In this document: piece by piece, positions 15,525-26,787 of the stretch
How the letters are laid out: every line of letters begins with the position of its first letter
How positions within the stretch are numbered: position 1 is the stretch's first letter
From: Piscinibacter aquaticus
GTDB lineage: Bacteria; Pseudomonadota; Gammaproteobacteria; Burkholderiales; Burkholderiaceae_C
DNA length: 64,000 bases
Direction: 5' to 3'
NCBI GenBank assembly: GCA_007994965.1
Contig: VOPW01000001.1
Location: forward strand, 2,790,001-2,854,000
Position numbers and translations under genes: made by a program
Notes under the pieces: generated by a model
What the model was told of the DNA's origin: nothing
What the model saw: only the letters and a program-made list of their open reading frames with translations
Databases searched by the model: none

Positions 15525-16018
15525 ATGAAGCTCCTGCCCTTGTCTCTGGCCCTGACCCTGGCCGCCGCGTCGTTGTCGCTGCCGGTTCGTGCCGGTTCGG
15601 TCGAGGTCCGTTATGACAGCCGCGAGCCACACAGCGACGCCGGCAGCACGCCGGCCGAGCGAGAGAAGAATCTGGCTGCGGTCGCGGCGGCTGCGCGAGC
15701 TCGGCCAGCGAGCCTGCCGGCGGCACAGACGCTCGAGGTCGAGCTGCTCGATCTCGACCTGACCGGCACGGTGCGCCTGTCGCGCCACCCGCTGGGCGAG
15801 CTGCGCGTGGTCACCGGCCGCGCCGACGGCCCGCGCATCCGGCTGCGCTACACGCTGCGCGAAGGCGGCAGCACCCTCGCCAGCGGCGAGGAAGCGCTCT
15901 ACGACGCTGCCCTGCCGCGGCCGGCGGCGCGCGCGACAGCACCGGCGGTGACCCGCTGCGTCACGAAAGAACGCTGCTCGATCATTGGTTCGTTCAGCGA
16001 TTCACCGCGCCGCAGTAA
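15525..16018 (+). CDS. DUF3016 family periplasmic protein (one frameshift)
   Basis: This is a small secreted protein of unknown function. The N-terminus MKLLPLSLALTLAAASLSLP is a cleavable signal peptide. The body has the DUF3016-like stretch LEVELLDLDLTGTVR and ends, after a frameshift near 15930, with RHERTLLDHWFVQRFTAPQ, the family's usual C-terminus of a charged stretch followed by a WF pair. The stop is TAA at 16016-16018, about 164 residues. Without the frame correction an annotation would read on to 16046 with a wrong tail. It diverges from the hypothetical gene at 15418 with about 105 bp between them. Confidence 0.65.
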
Positions 16019-16134
16019 GCGTTCGCAATCGTTCCGGGAGGCGTGAAATCCTTCCGCTTCTCGGCCGACCGCGCCACCGTGGCCGGCAGTAGCCTGTGCA
16101 CATTTCCGCTTCGCGCTTTGCTGCCGCCGTGGCC

Positions 16135-16833
16135 ATGTTCGACATCAATTTCATCGCCGCGCTGACCGTCTCCGGCTTGCTGCTCGCCTGGTTGTGGGCG
16201 CGCCGACGGGGCAGCCGGCCGCCAGCCCGCAAGGCCGGCAAGCAGTCCGAGTCGCTCGACACGGTGCAATCGTGGACGCCGCAGGCCGTGCGCGTGCTGA
16301 CCTTGCCCGAGCGGCAGGCCTACGACCTGATGCGCAAGGCCATGCCCAGCCAGCTGGTGCTGGCGCAGGTGCCGCTCGCGCGTTTCATCAGCGTGCCGAC
16401 GCGCCACTCCTACAGTGATTGGCTCACGCGCGTCGGCCGGCTGACCGTCGACCTCGTCGTGTGCGACAAGAGCTCGCGCGTGGTGGCGGTGGTCGACATC
16501 CGCACCGATGGCCAGTCGGAGCGCAGCGTGCGCCGCCACGAACGCATGGCGCAGGTGCTGCACGCGGCAGGGATCAAGGTGCATCAGTGGCGCGCGGAAG
16601 CGCTGCCGAGCCCGGCCGAAGTGCGCGCCCTCTTCCGCGAGCAGGGCGTGGAGGTCGAGGAAGAGGTCATCGGCCCGGGCGGCCGCCGCATGCTGCCGGT
16701 ACCAGAGATGGTCGAGGTGCTGGCCGAGGGCGACGAGCTCGCGCTGGCCACGCCGCAGTTCGAGCCGGTCTCCTCCGACTACTTCGACGACCTCGACGCC
16801 ATGCCGCCGGCCGCAGCGCCGGCGCACCGTTGA
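16135..16833 (+). CDS. DUF2726 domain protein with N-terminal membrane anchor
   Basis: This intact 232-residue protein has one N-terminal transmembrane helix (FIAALTVSGLLLAWLWARRR, about residues 5-24) and a cytosolic DUF2726 domain, a fold related to restriction-endonuclease-like nucleases: LTLPERQAYDLMRKAMPSQL, LTVDLVVCDKSSRVVAVVDI, then HAAGIKVHQWRAEALP. The D-x-V...(V)VDI pattern is what a PD-(D/E)XK core would show, but I do not claim activity. I chose ATG 16135, which puts the helix at the start; an upstream ATG at 16096 adds an unlikely 13-residue leader. It is followed by the CSD-DUF1294 gene on the same strand. Confidence 0.7.
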   Translation: MFDINFIAALTVSGLLLAWLWARRRGSRPPARKAGKQSESLDTVQSWTPQAVRVLTLPERQAYDLMRKAMPSQLVLAQVPLARFISVPTRHSYSDWLTRVGRLTVDLVVCDKSSRVVAVVDIRTDGQSERSVRRHERMAQVLHAAGIKVHQWRAEALPSPAEVRALFREQGVEVEEEVIGPGGRRMLPVPEMVEVLAEGDELALATPQFEPVSSDYFDDLDAMPPAAAPAHR

Positions 16834-16906
16834 GTCGGCAACACGCCGCTACAGGCGGCTACAGCGGGCAACACGACGCAAGCACGGCGCTGGCTAGCAT
16901 CGCTGC

Positions 16907-17644
16907 ATGAACAAGCAAGGCACCATCGTCCGCTGGGACGCCGAGCGCGGCTTCGGTTTCGTGCGCAGCGCCGGCGACAGCGCCGACGTGTTCTTCCACA
17001 TCCGCGACTACCGCGGCGGCAGTGCGGCACCGGCCGAAGGCCCGGTCGTCCGCTTCGAGGAGATTCACGTCGGCGGCAAGGGGCCGCGGGCGATGGCGGT
17101 CAGCCCGCTCGATTACGTCGATCCCCGGCGCCCCGCCTCGCACGAGACGCCGCGCCGGCGCGACGGCACCCGCCGGCCGCCGCCGCCGCCGCACGTGGCC
17201 GTGGAGATGCGCGCGATGGCGCTGCTGGTACCGGCCTATGCGGCCCTGCTGGTCTGGTCGGCGTGGACGCAGCGGCTGCTCGTGCCGGTGGTTCTGGCCG
17301 TGCCGCTGCTCAGCGTGCTGGCTTTCTACCTCTACTGGCGCGACAAGTTTGCCGCCCAGCACAACGCCTGGCGCACGCCAGAGAACGTGCTGCATGCCGC
17401 CAGCGAGGCCGGCGGCTGGCCGGGCGCGTGGCTGGCACAGCGGCTGCTGCGCCACAAGTCGTCCAAGGAATCCTTCCGCCGGGTCTACTGGGGCACGGTG
17501 GTGCTGCACTGGGCGCTGCTGGCCCTCTGGTTTCTACAGCACGCCGGCCCGCTGAGCCGGCGGTTCCAGCTTCAGGCCAGCACGTCGAGCAGCGAGCCGG
17601 TCATGCTGCGCTCGGTACGCAGCGTCTGGACATTGGCGCGGTAG
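16907..17644 (+). CDS. Cold-shock domain fused to DUF1294 membrane domain
   Basis: The N-terminal 65 residues form a cold-shock, OB-fold nucleic-acid-binding domain (GTIVRWDAERGFGFVRS with RNP-1-like GFGFV, then DVFFHIRDYRG). A proline-rich linker leads to a membrane-embedded DUF1294 domain with about three to four hydrophobic helices (ALLVPAYAALLVWSAW, VVLAVPLLSVLAFYLYW, VVLHWALLALWFL) and the family motif KSSKESFRRVYWGTVVLHW. The function is unknown. The ORF runs to 17644 and overlaps the convergent flagellar-rod-like gene by 73 bp. A stop at 17553-17555 in another frame would be a more natural end if an indel lies near 17545, so the last 25-30 residues are doubtful. Confidence 0.7.
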   Translation: MNKQGTIVRWDAERGFGFVRSAGDSADVFFHIRDYRGGSAAPAEGPVVRFEEIHVGGKGPRAMAVSPLDYVDPRRPASHETPRRRDGTRRPPPPPHVAVEMRAMALLVPAYAALLVWSAWTQRLLVPVVLAVPLLSVLAFYLYWRDKFAAQHNAWRTPENVLHAASEAGGWPGAWLAQRLLRHKSSKESFRRVYWGTVVLHWALLALWFLQHAGPLSRRFQLQASTSSSEPVMLRSVRSVWTLAR

Positions 17645-17871
17645 ACCACGCCGGCGGCCATCTGGTTGACGATGTCCTCGGCCAGCGCCTCGCCCGGCAC
17701 GGGCGAGGTTTCGATGCTGGCGCGCACCCCGCCGGCCGGCTCGGCGCTCTGCTGCACCAGCTGGCGCCGGAAACCGGGCGTCTGCGTATTGGCGATGTTG
17801 TGCGCCGAGCCCTGCAGCTGCAGCGAAGCGGCATTCAGGCCGGACAGGGCCGTCGACGAAATCGGGCTCAT
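17572..17871 (-). CDS. Small flagellar basal-body rod-like protein
   Basis: This 99-residue protein combines the N-terminal flagellar rod signature (TALSGLNAASLQLQGSAHNI followed by ANTQTPGFRR) with a C-terminal rod/hook-like segment (VNQMAAGVVYRANVQTLRTE). True FlgB, FlgC, FlgF or FlgG proteins are longer and sit in flagellar operons. No other flagellar gene is in this window, so this is a solitary short member of unknown role. The start at 17871 gives the usual MSPISSTALSGLNAA opening. The gene reads toward the CSD-DUF1294 gene. Confidence 0.65.
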   Translation of the reverse strand: MSPISSTALSGLNAASLQLQGSAHNIANTQTPGFRRQLVQQSAEPAGGVRASIETSPVPGEALAEDIVNQMAAGVVYRANVQTLRTERSMTGSLLDVLA

Positions 17872-17924
17872 GGTGGGCGCACCTCCGACTCTGTTGTCGG
17901 CACCACGGCGCCGGACTTGAGGCG

Positions 17925-18524
17925 CTATTCCTTGTCCAGGCCGAGCAGCGCGTCGCGCAGCTGCGAATCGGCCGGCGATTCGCCGACCCAGATCTTCATG
18001 ACCATGCGGAAGAACTCGTCGTCGCCGACCGGGTCGCCCTGCGGCTTGCCGAGGATGTAGAAGATCGTGCCCTTGCCCGGCACGTATTCCATCGCGAACG
18101 ATTCGCCGGGCAGCATCTTCGAGCGGCCCGAGAACACCTCGATCAGCCGCGCGCTGGACAGCGCGTGCCGCTGCACCTGCTCCTTCGGCGAGTTGTCGCT
18201 CATGCCCTTGAGGAACAGGCGGCCGAGATCGGTACCCGGCAGCTCGCGCAGTGCCGTGAACTGCAGCCGCTTCGGGCCCGGCAAGGCGAGCAGTTCCGCC
18301 GGGCTGCCGACCTTCTTCGTCGTGTACAGCGCCATGTCGTACACCTTGAAGATCGCCTTGTAGCGCGTGCCGGCGCCGTTGAGCTGCAGCTTCGTGCCCT
18401 GCACGTCCATCGCCGGATCGAACTTCGTGGCGGTGGGCGCGGCCACCGCGGCGCTCGCGAGCACACAACCGAGCACGAGCGTCAGCGCGGCCAGGCGCGA
18501 CGACAGGGGAACGCGATGCGACAT
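17925..18524 (-). CDS. Chalcone-isomerase-like periplasmic protein
   Basis: This intact 199-residue protein has a signal peptide (AALTLVLGCVLASAAVAAP, cleavage after AVAA). The mature part resembles the bacterial chalcone-isomerase-like family: LQLNGAGTRYKAIFKVYDMA, then LYTTKK, FTALRELPGTDLGRLFLKGM and, near the end, KIWVGESPADSQLRDALLG. Bacterial members are mostly of unknown role, and nothing here implies flavonoid chemistry. It lies 53 bp upstream of the small flagellar-rod-like gene on the same strand. Confidence 0.65.
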   Translation of the reverse strand: MSHRVPLSSRLAALTLVLGCVLASAAVAAPTATKFDPAMDVQGTKLQLNGAGTRYKAIFKVYDMALYTTKKVGSPAELLALPGPKRLQFTALRELPGTDLGRLFLKGMSDNSPKEQVQRHALSSARLIEVFSGRSKMLPGESFAMEYVPGKGTIFYILGKPQGDPVGDDEFFRMVMKIWVGESPADSQLRDALLGLDKE

Positions 18525-18616
18525 GGGAAGCCTCCGTGTGATCTGCTTGTCGTTGCGCTCATTATTGATTCGGCATGACGAACCTGGCGGGCTTTCGCGC
18601 ACCGCCGTGGCGCAGT

Positions 18617-19528
18617 TCACGCCGGACGGCCGCGAAGACGCTGAAACAGCGACACCCCGGCCAGCACCGGGCCGCCGGCCACGATGCCGAACAGGCCGTC
18701 GGCCAGCGTCGGCAGCAAAGCCGCAGACACCGGGCTCATGCCATCGACCCATCCCTGCACCGCGTGGTGCAACGGCGAGATGCCGTGAACCAGGATGCCG
18801 CCGCCGACGAGGAACATCGCCGCCGTGCCGGCGATCGACAGCAGCTTCATCAGCCACGGCGCCGCGGCGAGGATGCCGCGGCCCAGCGCCTGCGCGGCGC
18901 CGCTGTCCCGCCGCGTGAGCCACAGGCCCGCATCGTCGAGCTTGACGATGCCGGCCACCACGCCGTAGACGCCCACCGTCATGATCAATGCGATGCCGGC
19001 CACCACCGAGGCCTGCGTCGCGAAGGGCGCGCTGGCCACGGTGCCGAGCGTGATCGCGATGATCTCGGCCGACAGGATGAAGTCGGTACGCACCGCGCCC
19101 TTGATCTTGTCTTTCTCGAGCGCGACCAGATCGACCGCCGGATCGGCGAGCGCCTTGGTGAGCTCCTGCCTGTGCGCCTCGTCGTCCTCGGCACGGTGCA
19201 GGAACTTGTGCGCCAGCTTCTCGAAGCCCTCGAAGCACAGGAACGCGCCGCCGACCATCAGCAGCGGCGTGATCAGCGCCGGCAGGAAGGCACTGATCGC
19301 CAGCGCGGCCGGCACGAGGATCGCCTTGTTCACCAGCGAGCCCTTGGCCACCGCCCACACCACCGGCAGTTCGCGGTCGGCGCGCACGCCGGTGACCTGC
19401 TGCGCATTGAGCGCGAGGTCGTCGCCGAGCACGCCGGCGGTCTTCTTGGCGGCCACCTTGGACAGCACGGCGACGTCGTCGAGCACGGTCGCGATGTCGT
19501 CGAGAAGGGCGAGAAGACTGCTGGCCAT
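18617..19528 (-). CDS. DUF808 family inner-membrane protein
   Basis: This intact 303-residue protein has the family start [20 protein letters not shown] and [20 protein letters not shown]. Several hydrophobic helices follow, including [37 protein letters not shown] and [23 protein letters not shown]808 proteins (E. coli YedI) are integral inner-membrane proteins of unknown function. The family motif [10 protein letters not shown] is present. The ATG at 19528 is preferred over longer ORF starts because the family N-terminus begins there. It diverges from the TIR-domain gene with about 120 bp between the two starts. Confidence 0.8.
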   Translation of the reverse strand: MASSLLALLDDIATVLDDVAVLSKVAAKKTAGVLGDDLALNAQQVTGVRADRELPVVWAVAKGSLVNKAILVPAALAISAFLPALITPLLMVGGAFLCFEGFEKLAHKFLHRAEDDEAHRQELTKALADPAVDLVALEKDKIKGAVRTDFILSAEIIAITLGTVASAPFATQASVVAGIALIMTVGVYGVVAGIVKLDDAGLWLTRRDSGAAQALGRGILAAAPWLMKLLSIAGTAAMFLVGGGILVHGISPLHHAVQGWVDGMSPVSAALLPTLADGLFGIVAGGPVLAGVSLFQRLRGRPA

Positions 19529-19652
19529 GGTGTGGTGGAAGTCGGGGTTCGGATAGGGATGGGCAACGCGCTCGCCCGGCTGCATCGTAGCCGCAGTCCA
19601 TTGCGCCCCCGGCGGATCGGCACAACAATCGCCCCGCCCTGCCCCACGCCCC

Positions 19653-21079
19653 GTGAAGCTCTTCATCTCCTATCCCTCCGACCTCAAGGACATCGCCGAG
19701 CAACTTCGCCCGGCGCTCGAGTCCGAGGGCCACGCGGTGTTCACCGACCGGTCGGAGCTGAAGGAAGGCGAGCCCTACCACGAGGCGCTGCGCGAGGCGA
19801 TCGAGGACTGCGATGCGCTGGTATTCCTGATCACGCCACGCTCGATCCGCGCCGGCAGCTATGCGCTGACCGAACTCGACATCGCGCAGCGGCGCTGGCG
19901 CAGCCCCGGTGGCCGCGTGCTGCCGGTGATCGCGCAGCCCACGCCGATCGAGGACATCCCGCCCTACCTGCGCTCGGTGACGCTGCTGCAGCCCAAGGGC
20001 GACCGGGTGGCCGAGACGGTGGCCGCAGTCGACCGGCTGCGCGGCGCACTGCCGCTCAAGGCGGCTGGCCGCCGCGGCCGTGCTGGTGCTGGCAGCCTCC
20101 GGTGCCTGGCTCGCCTACGACCACGCCGAGCAGAAGCGCGCGCAGGAGAAGGCGCGCGCCGAACTGCAGGCCGCCGAACTGGCCGCCGCCAGCCAGTTGT
20201 GCGAGGCCGGCAGCCATGCGGTGGCGTGGCAGCAGTTCGACTCGCTGGTGGGCAGCCGACCCGGCGAAGAGGCCGTGCGCACCGCCCGCGAAGACTGCGG
20301 CATGCGCTGGCTGCGCGAGGCGCGGGTGGCCGGCGAGAAGGAGACCTTCGCCGCGCTGGTGGCGCCGATCCAGCCGGTGCTGGCCCAGGGCATGGCCGCA
20401 GCGCGCGGCCAGCGGCGTGCCGATCTAGCCGCGCATCTCGGCTGGGCCGATTTCCTGCGCAGCCGCGACGGCGGGGCGGCGGCGACCCGCCGGCCCTGTA
20501 CAAGGCTGCGCTGGCCGACGACGCCGGCAACGTCTACGCGCACTCGATGTGGGCGCACTGGATCGTCTGGCACGGCGGCCGGCTCGACGAGGCCGTGCGC
20601 CAGCACTTCGAAGCGGCCGAGAAGAGCAACCGCGACCGGCCCTGGCTGCGTCGCATGCAGTTCGCCGTGGCGATGCTGCGTGGGGAGCTCAATGGCTATG
20701 CCCTCGAGGTGCTCAACCAGATGCGCGCCGCTGGCGAGCAGCCCGACACCACCCAGCGCGACCAGTGTCTGGCGCCGGCTGATCGACGGGGCTGCCGGCC
20801 CCCGAGCCGGAGCGCGAGGTGCTGCTCGGCTTCGTCGCGCCGGCCGATGCGCTGGCCACCTCGAGTGGCTGTATCCGTCCGAGCAGGTGGTGGCCGACCG
20901 CCAGCTGCTGCACCGCTACGCGCTGGCGCTGCTGCGCGCCCGAACCGGGCGGCAGGACGAGGCGCTGCAGGCGCTGGACGCCCTGCACCGCGAGTTCAAG
21001 GCGTCGGGCCAGGACTCCCGCGTGTCGCGCGCCAACCGCGCAGCTGCTCGAGCAACTGCGCAAGGTGCCGGGCCGCTAG
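19653..21079 (+). CDS. Membrane-anchored TIR-domain protein with TPR-like C-terminal half (about four frameshifts)
   Basis: Residues 1-130 are a TIR domain: KLFISYPSD in strand [31 protein letters not shown] and [11 protein letters not shown], in which Glu74 sits where NAD-cleaving TIRs have their catalytic glutamate. A transmembrane helix follows ([13 protein letters not shown], about residues 143-157), then a charged helix ([20 protein letters not shown]) and a helical TPR-like region ending [11 protein letters not shown]. The start is GTG at 19653. Frameshifts lie near 20062, 20480, 20770 and 21040; the reassembled protein is about 475 residues. The function is unknown: signalling, scaffold or defence are all possible. 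No defence partner genes are adjacent. Confidence 0.65.
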
Positions 21080-21082
21080 GCC

Positions 21083-21292
21083 TCAGTGGCTGGGCAGCAC
21101 CGCCGGCGTGGCGAATTCGCGGCCGACGACGGCGCGCGCATACAGGTAGTTGCCGCGGGCGCGATCGCTCAGCGCATCCATGTCGACGTGGCCCTGCGCA
21201 TCGCAGGGGAAGGCCAGCGCGCGGCCTTCGTGGAAGAGCGACTGGAAGCGCAGCACGTAGGCGGCGATCGAGGGGCCGGAGCCAGGGTTCAT
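21083..21292 (-). CDS. Small conserved hypothetical protein (69 aa)
   Basis: This short intact ORF starts [20 protein letters not shown] and ends [11 protein letters not shown]. Codon use is like that of neighbouring genes, and the sequence looks like small soluble proteins seen in other Burkholderiales, with a repeated pattern of aromatic residues and a [20 protein letters not shown] segment. I do not recognise a function. It ends 3 bp from the stop of the convergent TIR gene. The 161 bp between it and the ABC transporter stop hold no feature I can support. Confidence 0.5.
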   Translation of the reverse strand: MNPGSGPSIAAYVLRFQSLFHEGRALAFPCDAQGHVDMDALSDRARGNYLYARAVVGREFATPAVLPSH

Positions 21293-21454
21293 GTTGCGTT
21301 CTCCTGCAACAGCGTGGTTCGCACCTCGAACAGTAGGCGCCGGACCGCGCTGCCACCAACGGCGCGCGCCGCAACGCTTTGTCGGCGCACGTCGGTGGTG
21401 TGTGTCGGAAACGCGCTGACAAGGCCGCGCGCCGACATGCGCGCGTCAGGGTCT

Positions 21455-23358
<1,904 letters not shown>

Positions 23359-23448
23359 GCGGGCTCTCCGGGGTGGGGATCTGCCGTGGAAGGGGCCGCG
23401 GTGGCGGCGCAGGGGTGCGAAGGTTAGCGCATCGTCAACAATCCGTTC

Positions 23449-24055
23449 ATGCACGACCATCCCTCGTCCGCACACCGCCGCGACGTTCCCCTCTGCCGCA
23501 GGCCTACCGCCTGCTCAACCACGGCCCGACGGTGCTGGTCAGCGCCGCGCACGAAGGGCGGCGCAACGTGATGGCGGCCGCCTGGGCGATGCCGCTGGAT
23601 TTCGACCCGCCCAAGGTCACGGTGGTGATCGACAAGAGCACCTTCACGCGCACGCTGATCGAGGCCAGCGGGCACTTTGCGCTGAGCGTGCCCTGCCGCG
23701 CGCTGGTCGATGCCACCTTCGCCGCCGGCAGCCTCTCGGGCGCGCAGCACGCCGACAAGTTTGCCGACTGCGGCCTGGTGCCCTTCGCCGCGCAGCGCAT
23801 CGCGGCGCCGCTGGTCGAGGGCTGCGTCGCCCGGCTGGAATGCCGGGTGATCGCCGAGCCGCACGAGCGTTACCATCAGCAGGCCTACGACCTGTTCGTG
23901 GCCGAGGTGCTGGCGGCGCAGGCCGACGAGCGGGCATTCGCGAACGGCCGCTGGAAGGCCGACGCACCGGCTGAACTGCGCACGATCCACCACCAGCCGG
24001 CGGCGCCTTCTTCGTCGCCGGCGAGACGGTGCAGGCGGTCAAGCCGGCGGCGTGA
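23449..24055 (+). CDS. Flavin reductase family protein (two frameshifts)
   Basis: This is an FMN-binding split-barrel protein of the flavin reductase/DIM6-NTAB type: LLNHGPTVLVSAAHEGRRNV, MAAAWAMPLDFDPPKVTVVI and HFALSVPCRALVDATFAAGS match the flavin-binding core. Such proteins supply reduced FMN to monooxygenases or act as stand-alone flavin enzymes. The frame breaks near 23490 and 24000, and the repaired C-terminus is AFFVAGETVQAVKPAA, about 201 residues. The ATG at 23449 gives MHDHPSSAHRRDVPL. The stop overlaps the convergent esterase gene by 17 bp. No monooxygenase partner is adjacent. Confidence 0.75.
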
Positions 24056-24755
24056 GCCGCGTCGCGATGTAGCGCGCCAGCGCCTCGCCGGTGGCACGGT
24101 AGACCGGCTCGCCGGGGTGGAAGCCGTCGCTGGCCATGTGCTCGACGCCGAGGTCCAGCGCGATCGGCACGTGCGAGACATCGTCGCGTGTGGCCGCCCA
24201 GCGCGCCATCGCCTCGTCGTGCGCACGCGCCTCGGCACCCATCACGTGGCGCAGCGGCTGCGGCAGCCGCGGAAAGCGGTGCACTGGCGGCAGCGGTGCG
24301 AAGACCACGTGGCGCACGCCGGCCGCATGGCGCAGCCAGTCGGCCAGCGCAGCGCGCTGCTGCACGGCGCGCGAGGGCCGCACCTGGTCGATCACGTCGT
24401 TGACGCCGAGCACCGCCACGGCGATCTCCGCGGGCATCGGCCGCAACTCACGCGCAAGCGCGAGTGCCTGCGCAGTGGTGATGCCGCTCTTCGCGATCAG
24501 CTGCCACTGCACGCGGCGCTGCGCTTCGCGCGCCAGCGTGCGGGTGAGATGGCCGGCCAGCGCTTCGTCCTGCGTGGCCACGCCGACGCCGGCTGCCGAC
24601 GAATCGCCGACGATCAGGAGCGAGAGCCGGTCGCCCTCGCCCACGCGGCCTTCGCGCGGGCCCTCGGCTTCGGGCAGGCGCGGCGCACCGCGCCGGGTCG
24701 CCACCGCCTGCGCCACCAGCAGTGGCGCGAGGGCCAGCTTCAGCGCGAGCGGCAT
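24039..24755 (-). CDS. SGNH/GDSL-type hydrolase
   Basis: This intact 238-residue esterase-like protein has the block I motif IVGDSSAAGVG with the nucleophile Ser52, block III GVNDVIDQV, and block V DGFHPG with the Asp-His pair. The N-terminal hydrophobic stretch LALKLALAPLLVAQAVA could be a signal or membrane anchor, so it may act in the periplasm as a lysophospholipase- or acyl-esterase-like enzyme. It begins 13 bp after the enoyl-CoA hydratase stop and is probably the last gene of the beta-oxidation operon, which suggests an acyl substrate. That link is inference. Confidence 0.75.
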   Translation of the reverse strand: MPLALKLALAPLLVAQAVATRRGAPRLPEAEGPREGRVGEGDRLSLLIVGDSSAAGVGVATQDEALAGHLTRTLAREAQRRVQWQLIAKSGITTAQALALARELRPMPAEIAVAVLGVNDVIDQVRPSRAVQQRAALADWLRHAAGVRHVVFAPLPPVHRFPRLPQPLRHVMGAEARAHDEAMARWAATRDDVSHVPIALDLGVEHMASDGFHPGEPVYRATGEALARYIATRLTPPA

Positions 24756-24768
24756 GGCCGGCTTGCTG

Positions 24769-25541
24769 TCAGGAGAACTTCGAGAAATCCGGCTGGCGCT
24801 TCTGGAAGAAGGCCTGAAGGCTTCCATCGCCTCGGGGCTGCGCAGCCGCGCGCCGAACAGTTCGCCTTCGACGGCGATCGTCTTCAGCACGTCTTCCGTG
24901 GTCGAGCGGCGCAGCAGCTTTGGTCTCGCGCACCGCGCCCGGCGGCAGCGCGTTGAAGCGCTCGGCCATGCGGCGGGCATGCTTGATCACCTCGCCGGCG
25001 GGCAGCACGGCATTGGCGATGCGCGCTTCGACCGCCTCTTCCGGCGTGAACGGGTCGCCCAGCATCAGCTTCTCGGCCGCCTTCACGTGGCCCAGCAGTC
25101 GCGGCACGACGAGGCTGGAGGCGAACTCCGGCACCGTGCCCAGGCTCACGAACGGCATCGCCAGCCGCGCCTCGTCGGACACGTAGACCAGGTCGCAGTG
25201 CAGCAGCATCGTCGTGCCGATGCCGATGGCGGCGCCGGTGACGGCAGCCACCACCGGCTTGTCGATGCCGACCAGCGCTTTCATGAACTGGAACACCGGT
25301 GCCGTTTCCGAGTTGCTGCCCGAGCCGGGCGGCCGGCTCATGAAATCCTCGATGTCGTTGCCGCTGGTGAAGATGCCCGGCTGGCCGGTGATCAGCACGG
25401 CGCGCACCGCCGGATCGGCCTGCGCGGCATTCAACGCATCGGCCATCGCCTGGTACATCGCCACCGTCAGCGCATTCTTCTTCTCGGGCCGCGCGATTCG
25501 ATGGTGGCCACGCCGTTGAGCGTGGCGGTCTTGATGCTCAT
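24769..25541 (-). CDS. Enoyl-CoA hydratase/isomerase family protein (two frameshifts)
   Basis: This crotonase-fold enzyme hydrates 2-enoyl-CoA in beta-oxidation or isomerises it. It has the oxyanion-hole region GIFTSGNDIEDFM and AAVTGAAIGIGTTMLLHCDL. The start at 25541 gives MSIKTATLNGVATIE. Frameshifts lie near 25495 and 24920; the corrected C-terminus is EAMEAFQAFFQKRQPDFSKF, about 257 residues. The catalytic acids typical of hydratases are not certain: the position after PFVSLGTVPEF has one Glu, so isomerase activity is possible. It is the sixth gene of the TetR-led operon, 23 bp after the thiolase. Confidence 0.82.
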
Positions 25542-25564
25542 GGTGTCTCCTTCGGTGGGCGCGT

Positions 25565-26762
25565 TCAGACGCGCTCGATGATGCCGGCCGCGCCCTGGCC
25601 CATGCCAACGCACATCGTGACCATGCCGTACTTCAGGTTGTGGCGGCGCAGCGCATGCACGACGGTGGCCGCGCGGATCGCGCCGGTGGCGCCCAGCGGG
25701 TGGCCGAGCGCGATCGCGCCGCCCATCGGGTTGACCTTGGCCGGGTCGAGACCGACGGTGTTGATCACCGCCAGCGCTTGCGCCGCGAAGGCCTCGTTCA
25801 GTTCGATCCAGCCGAGGTCGTCGAGCTTCAGGCCGGCGCCGCGCAGCGCTGCCGGGATCGCCTCGATGGGACCGATGCCCATGATCTCCGGCGGCACGCC
25901 GCGCGCCGCGAAGCTGACGAAGCGCGCCAGCGGCTTCAGGTCGAACTGCTTGACGGCCTTCTCGGAGGCGAGGATCAGCGCGCCGGCGCCATCGCTGGTC
26001 TGCGAGCTGTTGCCGGCGGTGACGCTGCCCTTGGCGGCGAACACCGGCTTGAGCTTGGCCAGCCTTCGAGCGAGGTGTCGGGGCGCGCGCCTTCGTCGAG
26101 GTTGACGGTGCGGGTCTTCACGTTCACTTCGCCGGTGGCGAGGTTGGGGAAGCGCTCGACGATCTCGATCGGCGTCATCTCGTCGCTGAACTCGCCGGCG
26201 GCCATCGCCTTCAGCGCCTTCTGGTGGGAGGCCAGCGCGAAGGCGTCCTGCGCCTCGCGCGTCACCTTCACTGCGTGGCCACCTTCTCGGCGGTCAGGCC
26301 CATGCCGTAGGCAATGCCGACGTTCTCGTCTTTCGCGAAGATCTCGGGATTGAACGAGGGCTTGTTGCCGCCCATCGGCACCATGCTCATCGATTCGGCG
26401 CCGCCGGCGATCATCACGTCGGCCTCGCCGACGCGGATGCGGTCCGCCGCCATCTGCAGCGCGGTCAGGCCCGAGGCGCAGAAGCGGTTGACGGTCACGC
26501 CGCCGACGGTATTCGGCAGGCCCGCGAGCACCATCGCCACGCGCGCCATGTTGATGCCCTGCTCGGCCTCGGGGAACGAGCAGCCGATCACCGCGTCCTC
26601 GATGGCCTTCGGGTCCAGCGTCGGCACCTGGGCCAGCGCGCTGCGCACGGCGGCGACCAGCAGGTCGTCCGGCCGCGTGTTCTTGAAATAGCCCCGGCCC
26701 GACTTGCCGATCGGCGTGCGGGTGGCGGCAACGATGTAGGCGTCTTGCACTTGCTTGGTCAT
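25565..26762 (-). CDS. fadA: Acetyl-CoA acyltransferase (thiolase; two frameshifts)
   Basis: This enzyme performs the thiolytic cleavage of 3-ketoacyl-CoA, the last step of beta-oxidation. The active-site cysteine lies in VNRFCASGL (about residue 92), the C-terminal histidine in ALGHPLGATGA and the second cysteine in MCVGMGQGAAG. The start at 26762 gives MTKQVQDAYIVAATRTPIGK. The frame breaks near 26275 and 26060, and the repaired length is about 399 residues, typical of FadA. It follows the multifunctional enzyme gene by 25 bp in the same operon. Confidence 0.88.
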
Positions 26763-26787
26763 GAGAATCTCCTTGTCGTTGCCGTGA

